Positions 15,712 through 22,837 of a DNA stretch of 25,026 nucleotides are shown one piece after another. The translations under genes and the position numbers were made by a program. Numbering within the stretch: the stretch's first letter is position 1; each line of letters starts with the position of its first letter. The notes below the pieces were generated by a model that was not told the origin of the DNA, searched no databases, and was given only the letters and a program-made list of their open reading frames with translations. Origin of the DNA: JAUMXJ01 sp041781135 (GTDB lineage: Bacteria > Bacillota > Clostridia > Peptostreptococcales > Acidaminobacteraceae); assembly GCA_041781135.1 (NCBI GenBank), contig JBHAZV010000012.1, forward strand, positions 1 through 25,026, written 5' to 3'.

Positions 15712-17015
15712 AGGCGGCAATAATAAGTATTGGAACAGAGATTTTATTTGGCGATACGGTAAATACAAACGCAGCGTTTTTGGGAAAATTTTTGGCTCAT
15801 CTCCAAATACATACGATGAGAATGGAGGTGGTCGGGGATAATGAGGACCGAATTCGCAGTACATTTGAGCGCATCCGCGGCGAACATGATTTGATTATTT
15901 TTACGGGCGGGCTTGGGCCAACGGTCGACGATATAACAAAGGAGGCTGTGTGCAGGGCGATGGGAGTTGAGCTGTTTCCTGACAGTGATTCAATGGCTCG
16001 GCTTCTCAGCAGAATGGGACCGGGCATGACAGAGAATAATTTTAAGCAGGTGTACTTTCCGAAGGATGCCGTTATTCTGCGAAATACTGTCGGCACAGCG
16101 CCGGGTATGTATTATGATGCCGGAGATTACAAGGTAGTGCTTCTGCCGGGGCCGCCGAGCGAATTGATTCCAATGTGTGAAAATGAGCTATATCCTATAT
16201 TGCAGCAGCAGGTGAATACAACTTTATACTCTACATACCTGCATGTTTATGGCATAGGCGAATCAAAGCTTGAGGATATGCTGCAGAGCGTTCTTAAAAA
16301 TCAGAGAACAGTGACGATCGGTACATATATGGACGCAGACAAGGTCACGTTAAGGTTGAGCTCATCCGATCCAAATAAGAGGCGAAGATATCTTAACGAA
16401 TGCGAAGCAAAGATCCGCAAGATTTTGAAGGATTATATCATTACGGTAGACGAGATGCGCATAGAGTCGCTGCTTGTGGATACGCTCAGAGAGGCGAAAT
16501 TGAAGCTTTGTGTAGCCGAGAGCTGTACCGGAGGAATGCTCGCAGCAAAGATAACTTCCGTGCCGGGGGCTTCGGATGTTTTTGATTGCGGCATTGTGAC
16601 ATATACCGACAATTTCAAACAGAAATTTTTAGGTGTTGACCCGAACTCTATCAGACTGCATACGGCTGTGAGCGAGCAGGTGAGTTTTCAGATGGCAAAG
16701 GGCATGGGTATTTCTAATGGTGCGGATATTACATGCTCGATAACCGGATACGCCGGCAGCAAGGTTCAGCTCGAGCATTCCAAACAAAAGAGGCGCGGAA
16801 CGATTTATCTTGAGGAAGTGCTTCAGAAGGAAGAGGAAAAGAAAATTCCGGTAGGGCAGGTTTTTATTACGGTTTGGAGCAGGCGCAGCGGCTCAGAAAC
16901 CAAAGAATTCAAATTTAACGGCAATCGCGAGCAGATACGCCGTTCGGCTGTGAAGCAGGCGCTTATAATGCTGACCGAAAAGGCTATCTTGATGAATAAT
17001 CAAAAAATTCGATAG
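15708..17015 (+). CDS. cinA: CinA-family protein (MoaB-like domain plus NMN deamidase-like domain) with altered C-terminal loop
   Basis: A 435-residue two-domain CinA. The N-terminal MoaB/MogA-like domain (1 to about 170) has ISIGTEILFGDTVNTNAAFL, FTGGLGPTVDDITKEAV and LLPGPPSEL. The C-terminal PncC-like domain (about 255 onward) has VAESCTGGMLAAKITSVPGA and TAVSEQ. The family deamidates nicotinamide mononucleotide or acts on ADP-ribose-type pyrophosphates, and it often neighbours recA in Firmicutes. The segment normally reading GxAGP followed by a short loop and PVG here reads GYAGSKVQLEH and carries about 24 extra, highly charged residues (about 350-380) before IPVGQV. This departure lies beside the presumed active site, so deamidase activity is uncertain. 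It starts in a 4-nt ATGA overlap with pgsA. Confidence 0.9.
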   Translation: MKAAIISIGTEILFGDTVNTNAAFLGKFLAHLQIHTMRMEVVGDNEDRIRSTFERIRGEHDLIIFTGGLGPTVDDITKEAVCRAMGVELFPDSDSMARLLSRMGPGMTENNFKQVYFPKDAVILRNTVGTAPGMYYDAGDYKVVLLPGPPSELIPMCENELYPILQQQVNTTLYSTYLHVYGIGESKLEDMLQSVLKNQRTVTIGTYMDADKVTLRLSSSDPNKRRRYLNECEAKIRKILKDYIITVDEMRIESLLVDTLREAKLKLCVAESCTGGMLAAKITSVPGASDVFDCGIVTYTDNFKQKFLGVDPNSIRLHTAVSEQVSFQMAKGMGISNGADITCSITGYAGSKVQLEHSKQKRRGTIYLEEVLQKEEEKKIPVGQVFITVWSRRSGSETKEFKFNGNREQIRRSAVKQALIMLTEKAILMNNQKIR

Positions 17016-17029
17016 AATTCTAATTATGC

Positions 17030-17058
17030 TTGACACACGAACTAATGTTCGATAATAT
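17030..17058 (+). promoter_or_regulatory. recA promoter P1, overlapped by a LexA operator
   Basis: A perfect -35 TTGACA (17030-17035) is followed by -10 candidates GATAAT (17051-17056, 15-bp spacer) or TAATAT (17053-17058, 17-bp spacer). The spacer contains the LexA box, so repressor binding would block RNA polymerase. Confidence 0.75.
17038..17051 (+). promoter_or_regulatory. LexA operator (SOS box) 1
   Basis: CGAAC-TAAT-GTTCG is a perfect palindrome matching the Gram-positive SOS box (CGAAC-N4-GTTCG). It lies between the -35 and -10 of P1 upstream of recA, the classical LexA-regulated gene. Confidence 0.9.
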
Positions 17059-17067
17059 TGAAGATAA

Positions 17068-17081
17068 AGAACAGATGTTCT
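17068..17081 (+). promoter_or_regulatory. Candidate second LexA operator
   Basis: AGAAC-AGAT-GTTCT keeps the GAAC-N4-GTTC core and the four-base gap of box 1 and is extended to 6-bp arms (AAGAAC/GTTCTT, 17067-17082). Its centre is exactly 30 bp from that of box 1, close to three helical turns, so two dimers would bind similar faces. No T-run follows, which argues against a terminator. Confidence 0.6.
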
Positions 17082-17095
17082 TGTAGAAGAAAGTA

Positions 17096-17124
17096 TTGAC
17101 AAATATCCTAAAATATGGTATTTT
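17096..17124 (+). promoter_or_regulatory. Candidate recA promoter P2
   Basis: TTGACA (17096-17101), a 17-bp spacer and TATTTT (17119-17124). It is downstream of both LexA-type boxes. A start about 7 nt beyond the -10 would fall near 17131, giving a leader of only about 9 nt that consists of the GGGGG ribosome-binding site and AAA-type spacer. Confidence 0.5.
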
Positions 17125-17139
17125 GCTACTGGGGGTAAA

Positions 17140-18132
17140 ATGGAAGAAAAAAGGAAAAATTTGGAGCAGGCGCTCGCGCAGATTGAAAAAGCTCATGGCA
17201 AGGGTGCGATCATGCGCCTTGGCGACGAGAATGCCATTGCGGCTGTCGAAGCTCATCCGACGGGCTGCATTGATTTAGATATCGCACTTGGAATAGGAGG
17301 GCTCCCAAAGGGCAGGATCGTCGAAATTTTCGGGCCTGAATCATCTGGAAAAACAACAGTGACCCTGCATATGATAGCAGAAATACAAAAAAGGGGAGGG
17401 ATTGCGGCGTTTATTGACGCTGAGCATGCTCTTGACCCTGCATATGCAAAAAATATCGGTGTCGACATTGACGAACTGATAGTGTCGCAGCCTGACAACG
17501 GCGAACAGGCGCTTGATATTACAGAGGGATTGGTTCGCTCTAATGCGGTGGATATCGTTGTTATTGACTCTGTTGCCGCGCTTGTTCCAAAAGCGGAGCT
17601 TCTTGGGGATATGGGCGAGTCGCATATGGGGCTGCAGGCGAGGCTTATGTCGCAGGCGCTCAGAAAACTTACCGCTATTATCAGCCGCAGCAATTGTGTC
17701 GTAGTATTTATTAACCAGCTCAGAATGAAGATTGGAGCCGTTTATGGGAATCCGGAGACTACAACAGGCGGCAATGCCCTTAAATTTTATGCTTCCGTAA
17801 GAATCGATGTCAGAAAGGGCGAAGCTATAAAAAAAGATGGCGAGATAGTTGGAAATAAGACTAAAATCAAAATCGTTAAGAATAAGGTAGCGCCGCCGTT
17901 TAAATCCGTCGAATTTGATATTATGTATGGCACCGGTATTTCAAGGATAGGAAGTATCATTGATGCGGCTGCCGAGGCGGGAATACTAAAGAAATCAGGT
18001 TCCTGGTATGCTTATGAAGATAACAAGATAGGCAATGGCAGAGAAAATGTTAAAGAATTTTTGACAGAAAATACCGGACTGCTTGAAGAATTAGAAAAGA
18101 AAGTAAGGGAACACTACGGTTTGGCAATTTAA
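17140..18132 (+). CDS. recA: Recombinase A
   Basis: A 330-residue RecA that forms filaments on single-stranded DNA, catalyses strand exchange and triggers LexA self-cleavage. It shows Walker A GPESSGKTT (65-73), VDIVVIDSVAALVPKAEL (Walker B), the signature ALRKLTAIISRSNCVVVFIN with the DNA-binding loop region following, and YGNPETTTGGNALKFYASVR. The C-terminal domain ends without a long acidic tail, consistent with the slightly short length. GGGGG at 17131-17135 serves as the ribosome-binding site. SOS control is indicated by the LexA box(es) upstream. Confidence 0.98.
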   Translation: MEEKRKNLEQALAQIEKAHGKGAIMRLGDENAIAAVEAHPTGCIDLDIALGIGGLPKGRIVEIFGPESSGKTTVTLHMIAEIQKRGGIAAFIDAEHALDPAYAKNIGVDIDELIVSQPDNGEQALDITEGLVRSNAVDIVVIDSVAALVPKAELLGDMGESHMGLQARLMSQALRKLTAIISRSNCVVVFINQLRMKIGAVYGNPETTTGGNALKFYASVRIDVRKGEAIKKDGEIVGNKTKIKIVKNKVAPPFKSVEFDIMYGTGISRIGSIIDAAAEAGILKKSGSWYAYEDNKIGNGRENVKEFLTENTGLLEELEKKVREHYGLAI

Positions 18133-18161
18133 TATTTTTTTTACAAATTCCCTGCGCCTTA

Positions 18162-18190
18162 TTGACCTGGTAATAAAGATGTAATATAAT
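18162..18190 (+). promoter_or_regulatory. rny promoter
   Basis: TTGACC (18162-18167), a 17-bp spacer and a perfect TATAAT (18185-18190), in the 116-bp gap between recA and rny. Transcription would start near 18197, just upstream of the leader hairpin. No hairpin terminator for recA was seen in this gap, only a T-run at 18135-18142. Confidence 0.8.
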
Positions 18191-18204
18191 TATCGTGGTC
18201 GTTT

Positions 18205-18223
18205 GCGACAAAATTTATGTCGC
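18205..18223 (+). other. Hairpin in the rny 5' leader
   Basis: GCGACA (18205-18210) and TGTCGC (18218-18223) form a perfect 6-bp stem with a 7-nt AU loop about 8 nt from the predicted transcript 5' end, with no T-run after it. A 5'-end stem could stabilise the message or be a site of control; the role is unproven. Confidence 0.5.
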
Positions 18224-18248
18224 TGTGGCAAATTAACTATTCGAGGAA

Positions 18249-19805
18249 ATGATGGAAATAGAAAAAATTATACTTGCCGTAGTGATTACCGCAACTGTTG
18301 CACTTGTGGTAGGAGTCCTGATAGGATATTTTACCAGAAAAAAAACTGCCGAAAAGGCGATAATAAGTGCTGAATTTAAGGCAAAAGAAATTTTGGCGAA
18401 GGCAGAAAGGGATGCGGAATCAACTAAGAAGGAAAGGCTTGTAGAGGCAAAGGAAGAAGTCCTGCAAATCCGCAAAGAAGTTGACAGGGAATCTAAAGAG
18501 CGCAGGAATGAGCTGCAGAAGCTTGAGCGTAGAAACTTACAGAAGGAAGAGGCTCTCGACAAAAAAACTCAGGTTATTGAAGAAAAAGAGGAAAAACTTA
18601 ACAGTAAATTGAAGGCTCTCGAACAGAAAGAGTCGCAAATTGAGGAGATTAAGAACAAGCAGGAACTGGAATTAGAGCGAATCGCAGGATTGTCTTCAGA
18701 TGAAGCTAAAGAATTATTGATGGCGGATGCGCAGAGAGAAGTTGAGCACGACCTTGTAATCATGATCAAAAATATGGAGAGCAAGGCGCGCGAAGAAGCG
18801 CAGAACTCTGCCAAAGAAATACTCGCTACGGCCGTGCAGAGGTATGCGGGAGAATTTGTTTCGGAAAGTACGGTGTCAATAGTTAACCTGCCTAATGACG
18901 AAATGAAGGGTAGGATAATCGGGCGTGAAGGTCGAAATATTAGAACGCTCGAGACATTGACCGGAGTAGATGTCATTATTGACGATACTCCCGAGGCGGT
19001 TATACTGTCTTCGTTTGATCCGGTCAGGAGAGAAATTGCAAGATTGACTTTAGAAAAGCTTGTTTCCGATGGGCGTATTCATCCCGCCAGAATTGAGGAC
19101 ATGGTTGAGAAATCTAAAAAAGAGGTTGACCAGATAATCAAGACTGAGGGCGAAAATGCACTGTTTGATGTCGGAATTCACAATGTTCATCCTGAGCTTG
19201 TAAAGGTTCTTGGCCGATTGAAGTATAGGACGAGCTTTGGTCAGAATGTGCTGAAGCATTCGGTAGAGGTTGCACACTTGGCAGGAATGCTTGCATCTGA
19301 GCTTGGTGCAGATGTAAAGGTGGCAAAGCGAGCAGGATTGTTCCACGATATTGGAAAAGCGATTGATCAGGATAACGAGGGTACTCATATTGAGTTGGGA
19401 ATACAGATACTCAAAAAGTACAAAGAATCAAAAGCCGTTATAAATGGTATGATGTCGCATCACGGCGACTGCGAACACGCAAGTATTGAAGCGATTGTAG
19501 TTACTGCTGCGGATGCTTTGTCTGCGGCAAGACCCGGTGCAAGGCGAGAAAATCTCGACGCATACATAAAGAGGCTTGAAGATCTCGAAAATATTGCGAA
19601 TGCCTATGATGCAGTTGAAAAATCGTTTGCAATACAAGCGGGCAGAGAGATAAGGATCGTTGTAACTCCTGAAAAAATTAACGACGACGAAATGTTCCTG
19701 CTCGCACGTGATATAGCTAAGAATATTGAAGAGCAGCTGCAGTACCCTGGTAACATTAAGGTACACATGGTCAGAGAGTCGCGTGTCATAGATTACGCAA
19801 AGTAA
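18249..19805 (+). CDS. rny: Ribonuclease Y
   Basis: A 518-residue membrane-anchored endoribonuclease that initiates bulk mRNA decay in Gram-positive bacteria. An N-terminal transmembrane segment (about 6-26, IILAVVITATVALVVGVLIG) is followed by a long charged coiled coil (about 30-200). A KH domain (NLPNDEMKGRIIGREGRNIR) and an HD phosphohydrolase domain with LFHDIGKAID (His366-Asp367) and GMMSHHGDCE come next, then the RNase Y C-terminal domain. All metal-binding motifs are present. Two adjacent ATG codons (18249 and 18252) follow GAGG; the second has the better spacing, so the start may be 3 nt later. A terminator follows at 19822. Confidence 0.97.
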   Translation: MMEIEKIILAVVITATVALVVGVLIGYFTRKKTAEKAIISAEFKAKEILAKAERDAESTKKERLVEAKEEVLQIRKEVDRESKERRNELQKLERRNLQKEEALDKKTQVIEEKEEKLNSKLKALEQKESQIEEIKNKQELELERIAGLSSDEAKELLMADAQREVEHDLVIMIKNMESKAREEAQNSAKEILATAVQRYAGEFVSESTVSIVNLPNDEMKGRIIGREGRNIRTLETLTGVDVIIDDTPEAVILSSFDPVRREIARLTLEKLVSDGRIHPARIEDMVEKSKKEVDQIIKTEGENALFDVGIHNVHPELVKVLGRLKYRTSFGQNVLKHSVEVAHLAGMLASELGADVKVAKRAGLFHDIGKAIDQDNEGTHIELGIQILKKYKESKAVINGMMSHHGDCEHASIEAIVVTAADALSAARPGARRENLDAYIKRLEDLENIANAYDAVEKSFAIQAGREIRIVVTPEKINDDEMFLLARDIAKNIEEQLQYPGNIKVHMVRESRVIDYAK

Positions 19806-19821
19806 TCATGGTGGGATATTT

Positions 19822-19852
19822 AAGGGGCTTTCATCTGAAGCCCCTTTGTTTT
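19822..19852 (+). terminator. Rho-independent terminator between rny and purB
   Basis: AAGGGGCTT (19822-19830) pairs perfectly with AAGCCCCTT (19838-19846) around a 7-nt loop, and is followed by TTGTTTT. It ends only 17 nt before the purB start codon, so it also sits in the purB leader. Confidence 0.88.
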
Positions 19853-19869
19853 ATAAGAGGAGCAGGGGT

Positions 19870-21309
19870 TTGAGCAAGGGTAGCGGGATTTATCAAAATC
19901 CGCTGGTTGAAAGATATGCAAGCGCAGCAATGCTAAAAATTTTTTCGTCAGATGAAAAGTTTTCTACTTGGCGCAGACTTTGGCTGGCTTTGGCAAAGGC
20001 GGAACAAGCACTGGGGCTGGATATTTCTGACGGGCAGATTGCAGAATTGGCTGCGAATATCGATAATATCGACTATGAATTAGCGGCAAAATACGAAAAG
20101 AAGCTTCGTCATGACGTGATGGCGCATGTTCATACTTTGGGTGATATCTGCCCGCTTGCGAGGCCTATAATACATCTTGGTGCTACATCGGCTTATGTAG
20201 GAGATAATACAGATATAATCGTCATGAAAAAGGCGCTTGTTCTCGTGCGGGAAAAACTCGCCGCTCTTGTAATCAAGATGAGTAATCTTGCCGAAAAGTA
20301 TAGAAATTTGCCGACGCTGGGTTTTACGCATATGCAGCCTGCTCAGTTGACTACCGTGGGAAAGAGGATCGCGCTGTGGACATATGATCTTGCAATGGAT
20401 CTGGAAAATCTCGAAGAATTTGAAAACAGGCTGAAGCTGAGGGGAGCAAAGGGAACTACCGGCACGCAGGCATCATTTATGGAACTTTTTAATGGAGATG
20501 AAGAAAAAGTTAAAAAGCTTGATTTGCTCGTTGCCGAACAGCTTGGATTTAATTCGACTTATGCGGTGGTAGGGCAGACAACTTCAAGAAAAATTGATGC
20601 CGACTGTGTAAACAGGCTTGCTTTGCTTGCAGATTCACTACATAAGATGACTAACGATTTAAGGTTACTTCAATCTCTCAAAGAAGTTGAGGAACCTTTT
20701 GAGAGCACTCAGATAGGGTCTTCCGCTATGGCGTACAAGCGAAATCCAATGCGTTCAGAGCGCATTGCTTCGCTTTCAAAGTATGTTATATCTTTGTCAA
20801 GCAGTCCGCATTTAGTAGCTGCTACGCAATGGTTTGAGCGGACTCTTGATGATTCGGCAAATAAAAGACTGACAATTCCGGAAGCATTTCTTGCGATCGA
20901 TGCTTCTTTGGAAATTGCGATAAACGTCTTTTCGGAACTCAAAGTATACGAAAAGGTTATAAGAGCGCATATAGTGAGGGAACTGCCGTTTATGATCACC
21001 GAGAATATTATTATGAACGCGGTCAAGAAGGGAAGAGACAGGCAAGAGCTACACGAAAGAATCAGAGTTCATTCTATGGTAGCAGCAAAACGAGTAAAAG
21101 AAGACGGACTCGACAACAATCTTATTGAGCTTATCGCCTCCGATGACTATTTTGGCATAAGCAAGTGTGAGCTCGACCAAATGATGAATCCGGACTTGTA
21201 TACCGGAAGGGCGGGGAATCAGGTGACGGATTTTATCAGAGAAATTATTGAACCGATAAGAGCTCGATATGGCAAAATTGAGATAGAAAAGTATGAGATG
21301 AAGGTCTAA
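19870..21309 (+). CDS. purB: Adenylosuccinate lyase
   Basis: A 479-residue homotetrameric enzyme of the fumarase/aspartase superfamily. It removes fumarate from SAICAR and from adenylosuccinate, acting twice in purine synthesis. Visible: YQNPLVERYASAAM at the N-terminus, HLGATSAYVGDNTD, GFTHMQPAQLTTVGKR, and the superfamily signature GSSAMAYKRNPMRSERI carrying the catalytic loop Ser. The start is taken as TTG 19870, 7 nt after AGAGGAG (19856-19862); an in-frame TTG at 19846 lies in the terminator stem and is implausible. No promoter fits between the rny terminator and this start, so expression needs read-through or a promoter inside rny. The queT start follows 1 nt after the stop. Confidence 0.95.
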   Translation: MSKGSGIYQNPLVERYASAAMLKIFSSDEKFSTWRRLWLALAKAEQALGLDISDGQIAELAANIDNIDYELAAKYEKKLRHDVMAHVHTLGDICPLARPIIHLGATSAYVGDNTDIIVMKKALVLVREKLAALVIKMSNLAEKYRNLPTLGFTHMQPAQLTTVGKRIALWTYDLAMDLENLEEFENRLKLRGAKGTTGTQASFMELFNGDEEKVKKLDLLVAEQLGFNSTYAVVGQTTSRKIDADCVNRLALLADSLHKMTNDLRLLQSLKEVEEPFESTQIGSSAMAYKRNPMRSERIASLSKYVISLSSSPHLVAATQWFERTLDDSANKRLTIPEAFLAIDASLEIAINVFSELKVYEKVIRAHIVRELPFMITENIIMNAVKKGRDRQELHERIRVHSMVAAKRVKEDGLDNNLIELIASDDYFGISKCELDQMMNPDLYTGRAGNQVTDFIREIIEPIRARYGKIEIEKYEMKV

Positions 21310-21310
21310 A

Positions 21311-21829
21311 ATGAATCATTCAGTTAATTTTATAACAAAAACCGCCGTGGTTGCGAGTATATATGCTGTAATAACTTGGGCGTTTTATTTTGTGGGATAT
21401 AATGCGGTTCAGTTTAGAGTGTCCGAGATAATGGTGCTGCTCGCCTTTTTGGATAAGCGTTATTCGTATGGTCTTGTGCTTGGATGCGCCATTGCCAATT
21501 TAACGAGTCCGTATGGAATTGCCGATGTAATTATTGGATCTCTCGCTTCGTTATTTGTTGTTGTTATGATCTCAATAACCCGAAAGTTACTTGGCTTTAA
21601 CAAATTTGCGCTATATACAGCTTCTCTGTGGGCAACAATCAGTGCAGCTATCATAGCTTATGGTATAGTTTTTATTTTTGGGGCTCCTGAGGGTTTCTTG
21701 TTTTGGACAGTCATGGTCGCGATTGGAGAGTTTGTGGTGGTTACAGTAGTAGGTGCGCCGATATTTGCTTGGATTATTTCGAAAGAAAGTGTGTTAAAGA
21801 AGTTTACTTTTGATAGTTTGGTTGAGTAG
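21311..21829 (+). CDS. queT: QueT family membrane protein (probable queuosine-precursor ECF transporter S component)
   Basis: A 172-residue protein with about five to six hydrophobic segments. The N-terminal half contains the family-type patterns NAVQFRVSEIMVLLAFLDKR and GLVLGCAIANLTSPYGIADV, with an amphipathic arginine-containing loop after the first helices. QueT (DUF988) proteins are the substrate-binding S components of energy-coupling factor transporters for preQ1 or related queuosine precursors; the ECF ATPases are encoded elsewhere. queT is often controlled by a preQ1 riboswitch, but here ATG follows the purB stop by 1 nt, so there is no space for one and the gene is co-transcribed with purB. 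The substrate is inferred from family only. It is the last chromosomal gene before the prophage; the 85-bp AT-rich gap to 21915 holds no gene. Confidence 0.85.
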   Translation: MNHSVNFITKTAVVASIYAVITWAFYFVGYNAVQFRVSEIMVLLAFLDKRYSYGLVLGCAIANLTSPYGIADVIIGSLASLFVVVMISITRKLLGFNKFALYTASLWATISAAIIAYGIVFIFGAPEGFLFWTVMVAIGEFVVVTVVGAPIFAWIISKESVLKKFTFDSLVE

Positions 21830-21914
21830 CAACTATTCCTTAAATGTATGTTTTGATGAAGAATAGAAAAATTATTTCTCACTATTATAAGTATACAACA
21901 AAATAAAAAACAAA

Positions 21915-22466
21915 TCAAGTTAAATCTTTGTAATATCCGATAAGCTTATCTATAAGAAGAATGCGATTAACACAGTAAGAAAGCTCTTTTATTTTGCGGT
22001 TTTTAATTAAAAAATCGATATACTCTCCTGCACAATGAAAACCCATTTTTAAGTCAAGAATAATGTTTTTTAAGCAATTGTAATCATTTTCGGGTTTAGA
22101 TAAAACTTCATCAACATTAAAATTATGACACCGAAGATCGGACAAAAGATACTGAGGCTTTTCTGGATTATCCATATGACAAAAGTACCTGACCATACCC
22201 ACCACAGAATGACACACAAAAGGCACAGTGCCCGATAAGCAGCCGAAAATTTCGGAAACTTGTTCCGAGCTTTTAAGGGTGTCATAAAGTACAAGCACAT
22301 GGTAATGCGGCTTATATTCGTACTCGTCAGTAGGCTCGGACTGATGCAGAGGGGATACGACATATGCATAAGAATGCAAACTCAAATATTTAAGCATTTC
22401 ATCATACGAAAAACCGCAGCTATCGGGATATACTAAAAAAACCCAGTTATAAGCCCTTTTTTTCAT
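21915..22466 (-). CDS. Rolling-circle replication initiator, Rep_2/pMV158 RepB-type HUH endonuclease
   Basis: A 183-residue protein that should nick one strand at the origin and prime rolling-circle replication by 3'-end extension. It aligns by eye with pMV158 RepB: YNWVFLVYPDS at the start, SPLH (His41) with acidic Glu44 nearby, the HUH-type metal pair in KPHYHVLVLY (His54 and His56), and the catalytic Tyr94 in MVRYFCHMDNPEKPQY, placed as Tyr99 is in RepB. A C-terminal helical region of about 60 residues follows, as in RepB. The start ATG has GGGAGG 5 nt upstream and overlaps the preceding gene by 20 nt. Its likely target, TACTACGAC, is present in the hairpin at 22804-22828. It stands in the place of the phage pII protein, from which it is unrelated in detail. 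Confidence 0.88.
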   Translation of the reverse strand: MKKRAYNWVFLVYPDSCGFSYDEMLKYLSLHSYAYVVSPLHQSEPTDEYEYKPHYHVLVLYDTLKSSEQVSEIFGCLSGTVPFVCHSVVGMVRYFCHMDNPEKPQYLLSDLRCHNFNVDEVLSKPENDYNCLKNIILDLKMGFHCAGEYIDFLIKNRKIKELSYCVNRILLIDKLIGYYKDLT

Positions 22467-22761
22467 AGAAACCTCCCATTAAAAAACTAATAGAATCGGC
22501 AAGAGCGCATACATCAGGAGCAGGATTTTGACGTGTGTACTTTCCGACAAGGAAAAGATGCTTGTCAGAAAAATTATAGCCAGTAAAAGAGCCGGCGGGA
22601 ACTTCAACAGTAAAAGTCTTACCGTTAAGGGAGTTAAAGTACACAAAACACGCCATTCCAGAAGTAGTATACGCATTGACTTCAGTGACAGTCTTACGCA
22701 AAGACTTGTAGTCAATAAAATCATACTTTTCACCAAAAAAAATTTTTTTGAAAAAACTCAT
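22447..22761 (-). CDS. Phage protein of unknown function, 104 residues
   Basis: I do not recognise this protein. It is read between the replication origin and rep, and its 3' end overlaps rep by 20 nt, so the two are translationally linked. The start is set at the codon giving MSFFKKIFFGEK because GGAGG lies 5 nt upstream (22767-22771); an in-frame ATG at 22782 would add seven residues without a good ribosome-binding site. The protein is small, mixed beta-like and without a transmembrane segment (CFVYFNSLNGKTFTVEVPAG, then HLFLVGKYT). Position next to rep and size fit a single-stranded-DNA-binding protein (pV-like) or a copy-control protein, but neither is shown by a motif. Confidence 0.75.
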   Translation of the reverse strand: MSFFKKIFFGEKYDFIDYKSLRKTVTEVNAYTTSGMACFVYFNSLNGKTFTVEVPAGSFTGYNFSDKHLFLVGKYTRQNPAPDVCALADSISFLMGGFYEKKGL

Positions 22762-22803
22762 TTTAACCTCCATTTGTTTCATTTTTGTTATGATTACAGA
22801 TTA

Positions 22804-22828
22804 CGCCCGCTTGTCGTAGTAGCGGGCG
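22804..22828 (-). promoter_or_regulatory. Candidate double-strand replication origin with pMV158-type nick site
   Basis: CGCCCGCT (22804-22811) and AGCGGGCG (22821-22828) form a perfect 8-bp stem with a 9-nt loop. On the minus strand the loop and adjoining base read TACTACGAC (22821 down to 22813), identical to the nick sequence TACTACG/AC of the pMV158 plasmid family; the nick would fall between positions 22815 and 22814. The orientation matches rep. Two short GATTAC repeats (22792-22797, 22799-22804) lie just beyond the hairpin and might be initiator-binding repeats. Confidence 0.82.
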
Positions 22829-22837
22829 GATTCGAAT

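Noticed and set aside
17067..17082. AAGAACAGATGTTCTT as a transcription terminator
   Set aside because: There is no T-run after it, and its core and spacing match the LexA box upstream.
19846..19872. TTG 19846 as the start of purB
   Set aside because: It lies in the terminator stem and U-tract and adds residues not expected for the family; TTG 19870 has AGAGGAG upstream.
22762..22782. ATG 22782 as the start of the 104-residue phage gene
   Set aside because: No ribosome-binding site, whereas the ATG ending at 22759 has GGAGG at 5-nt spacing.
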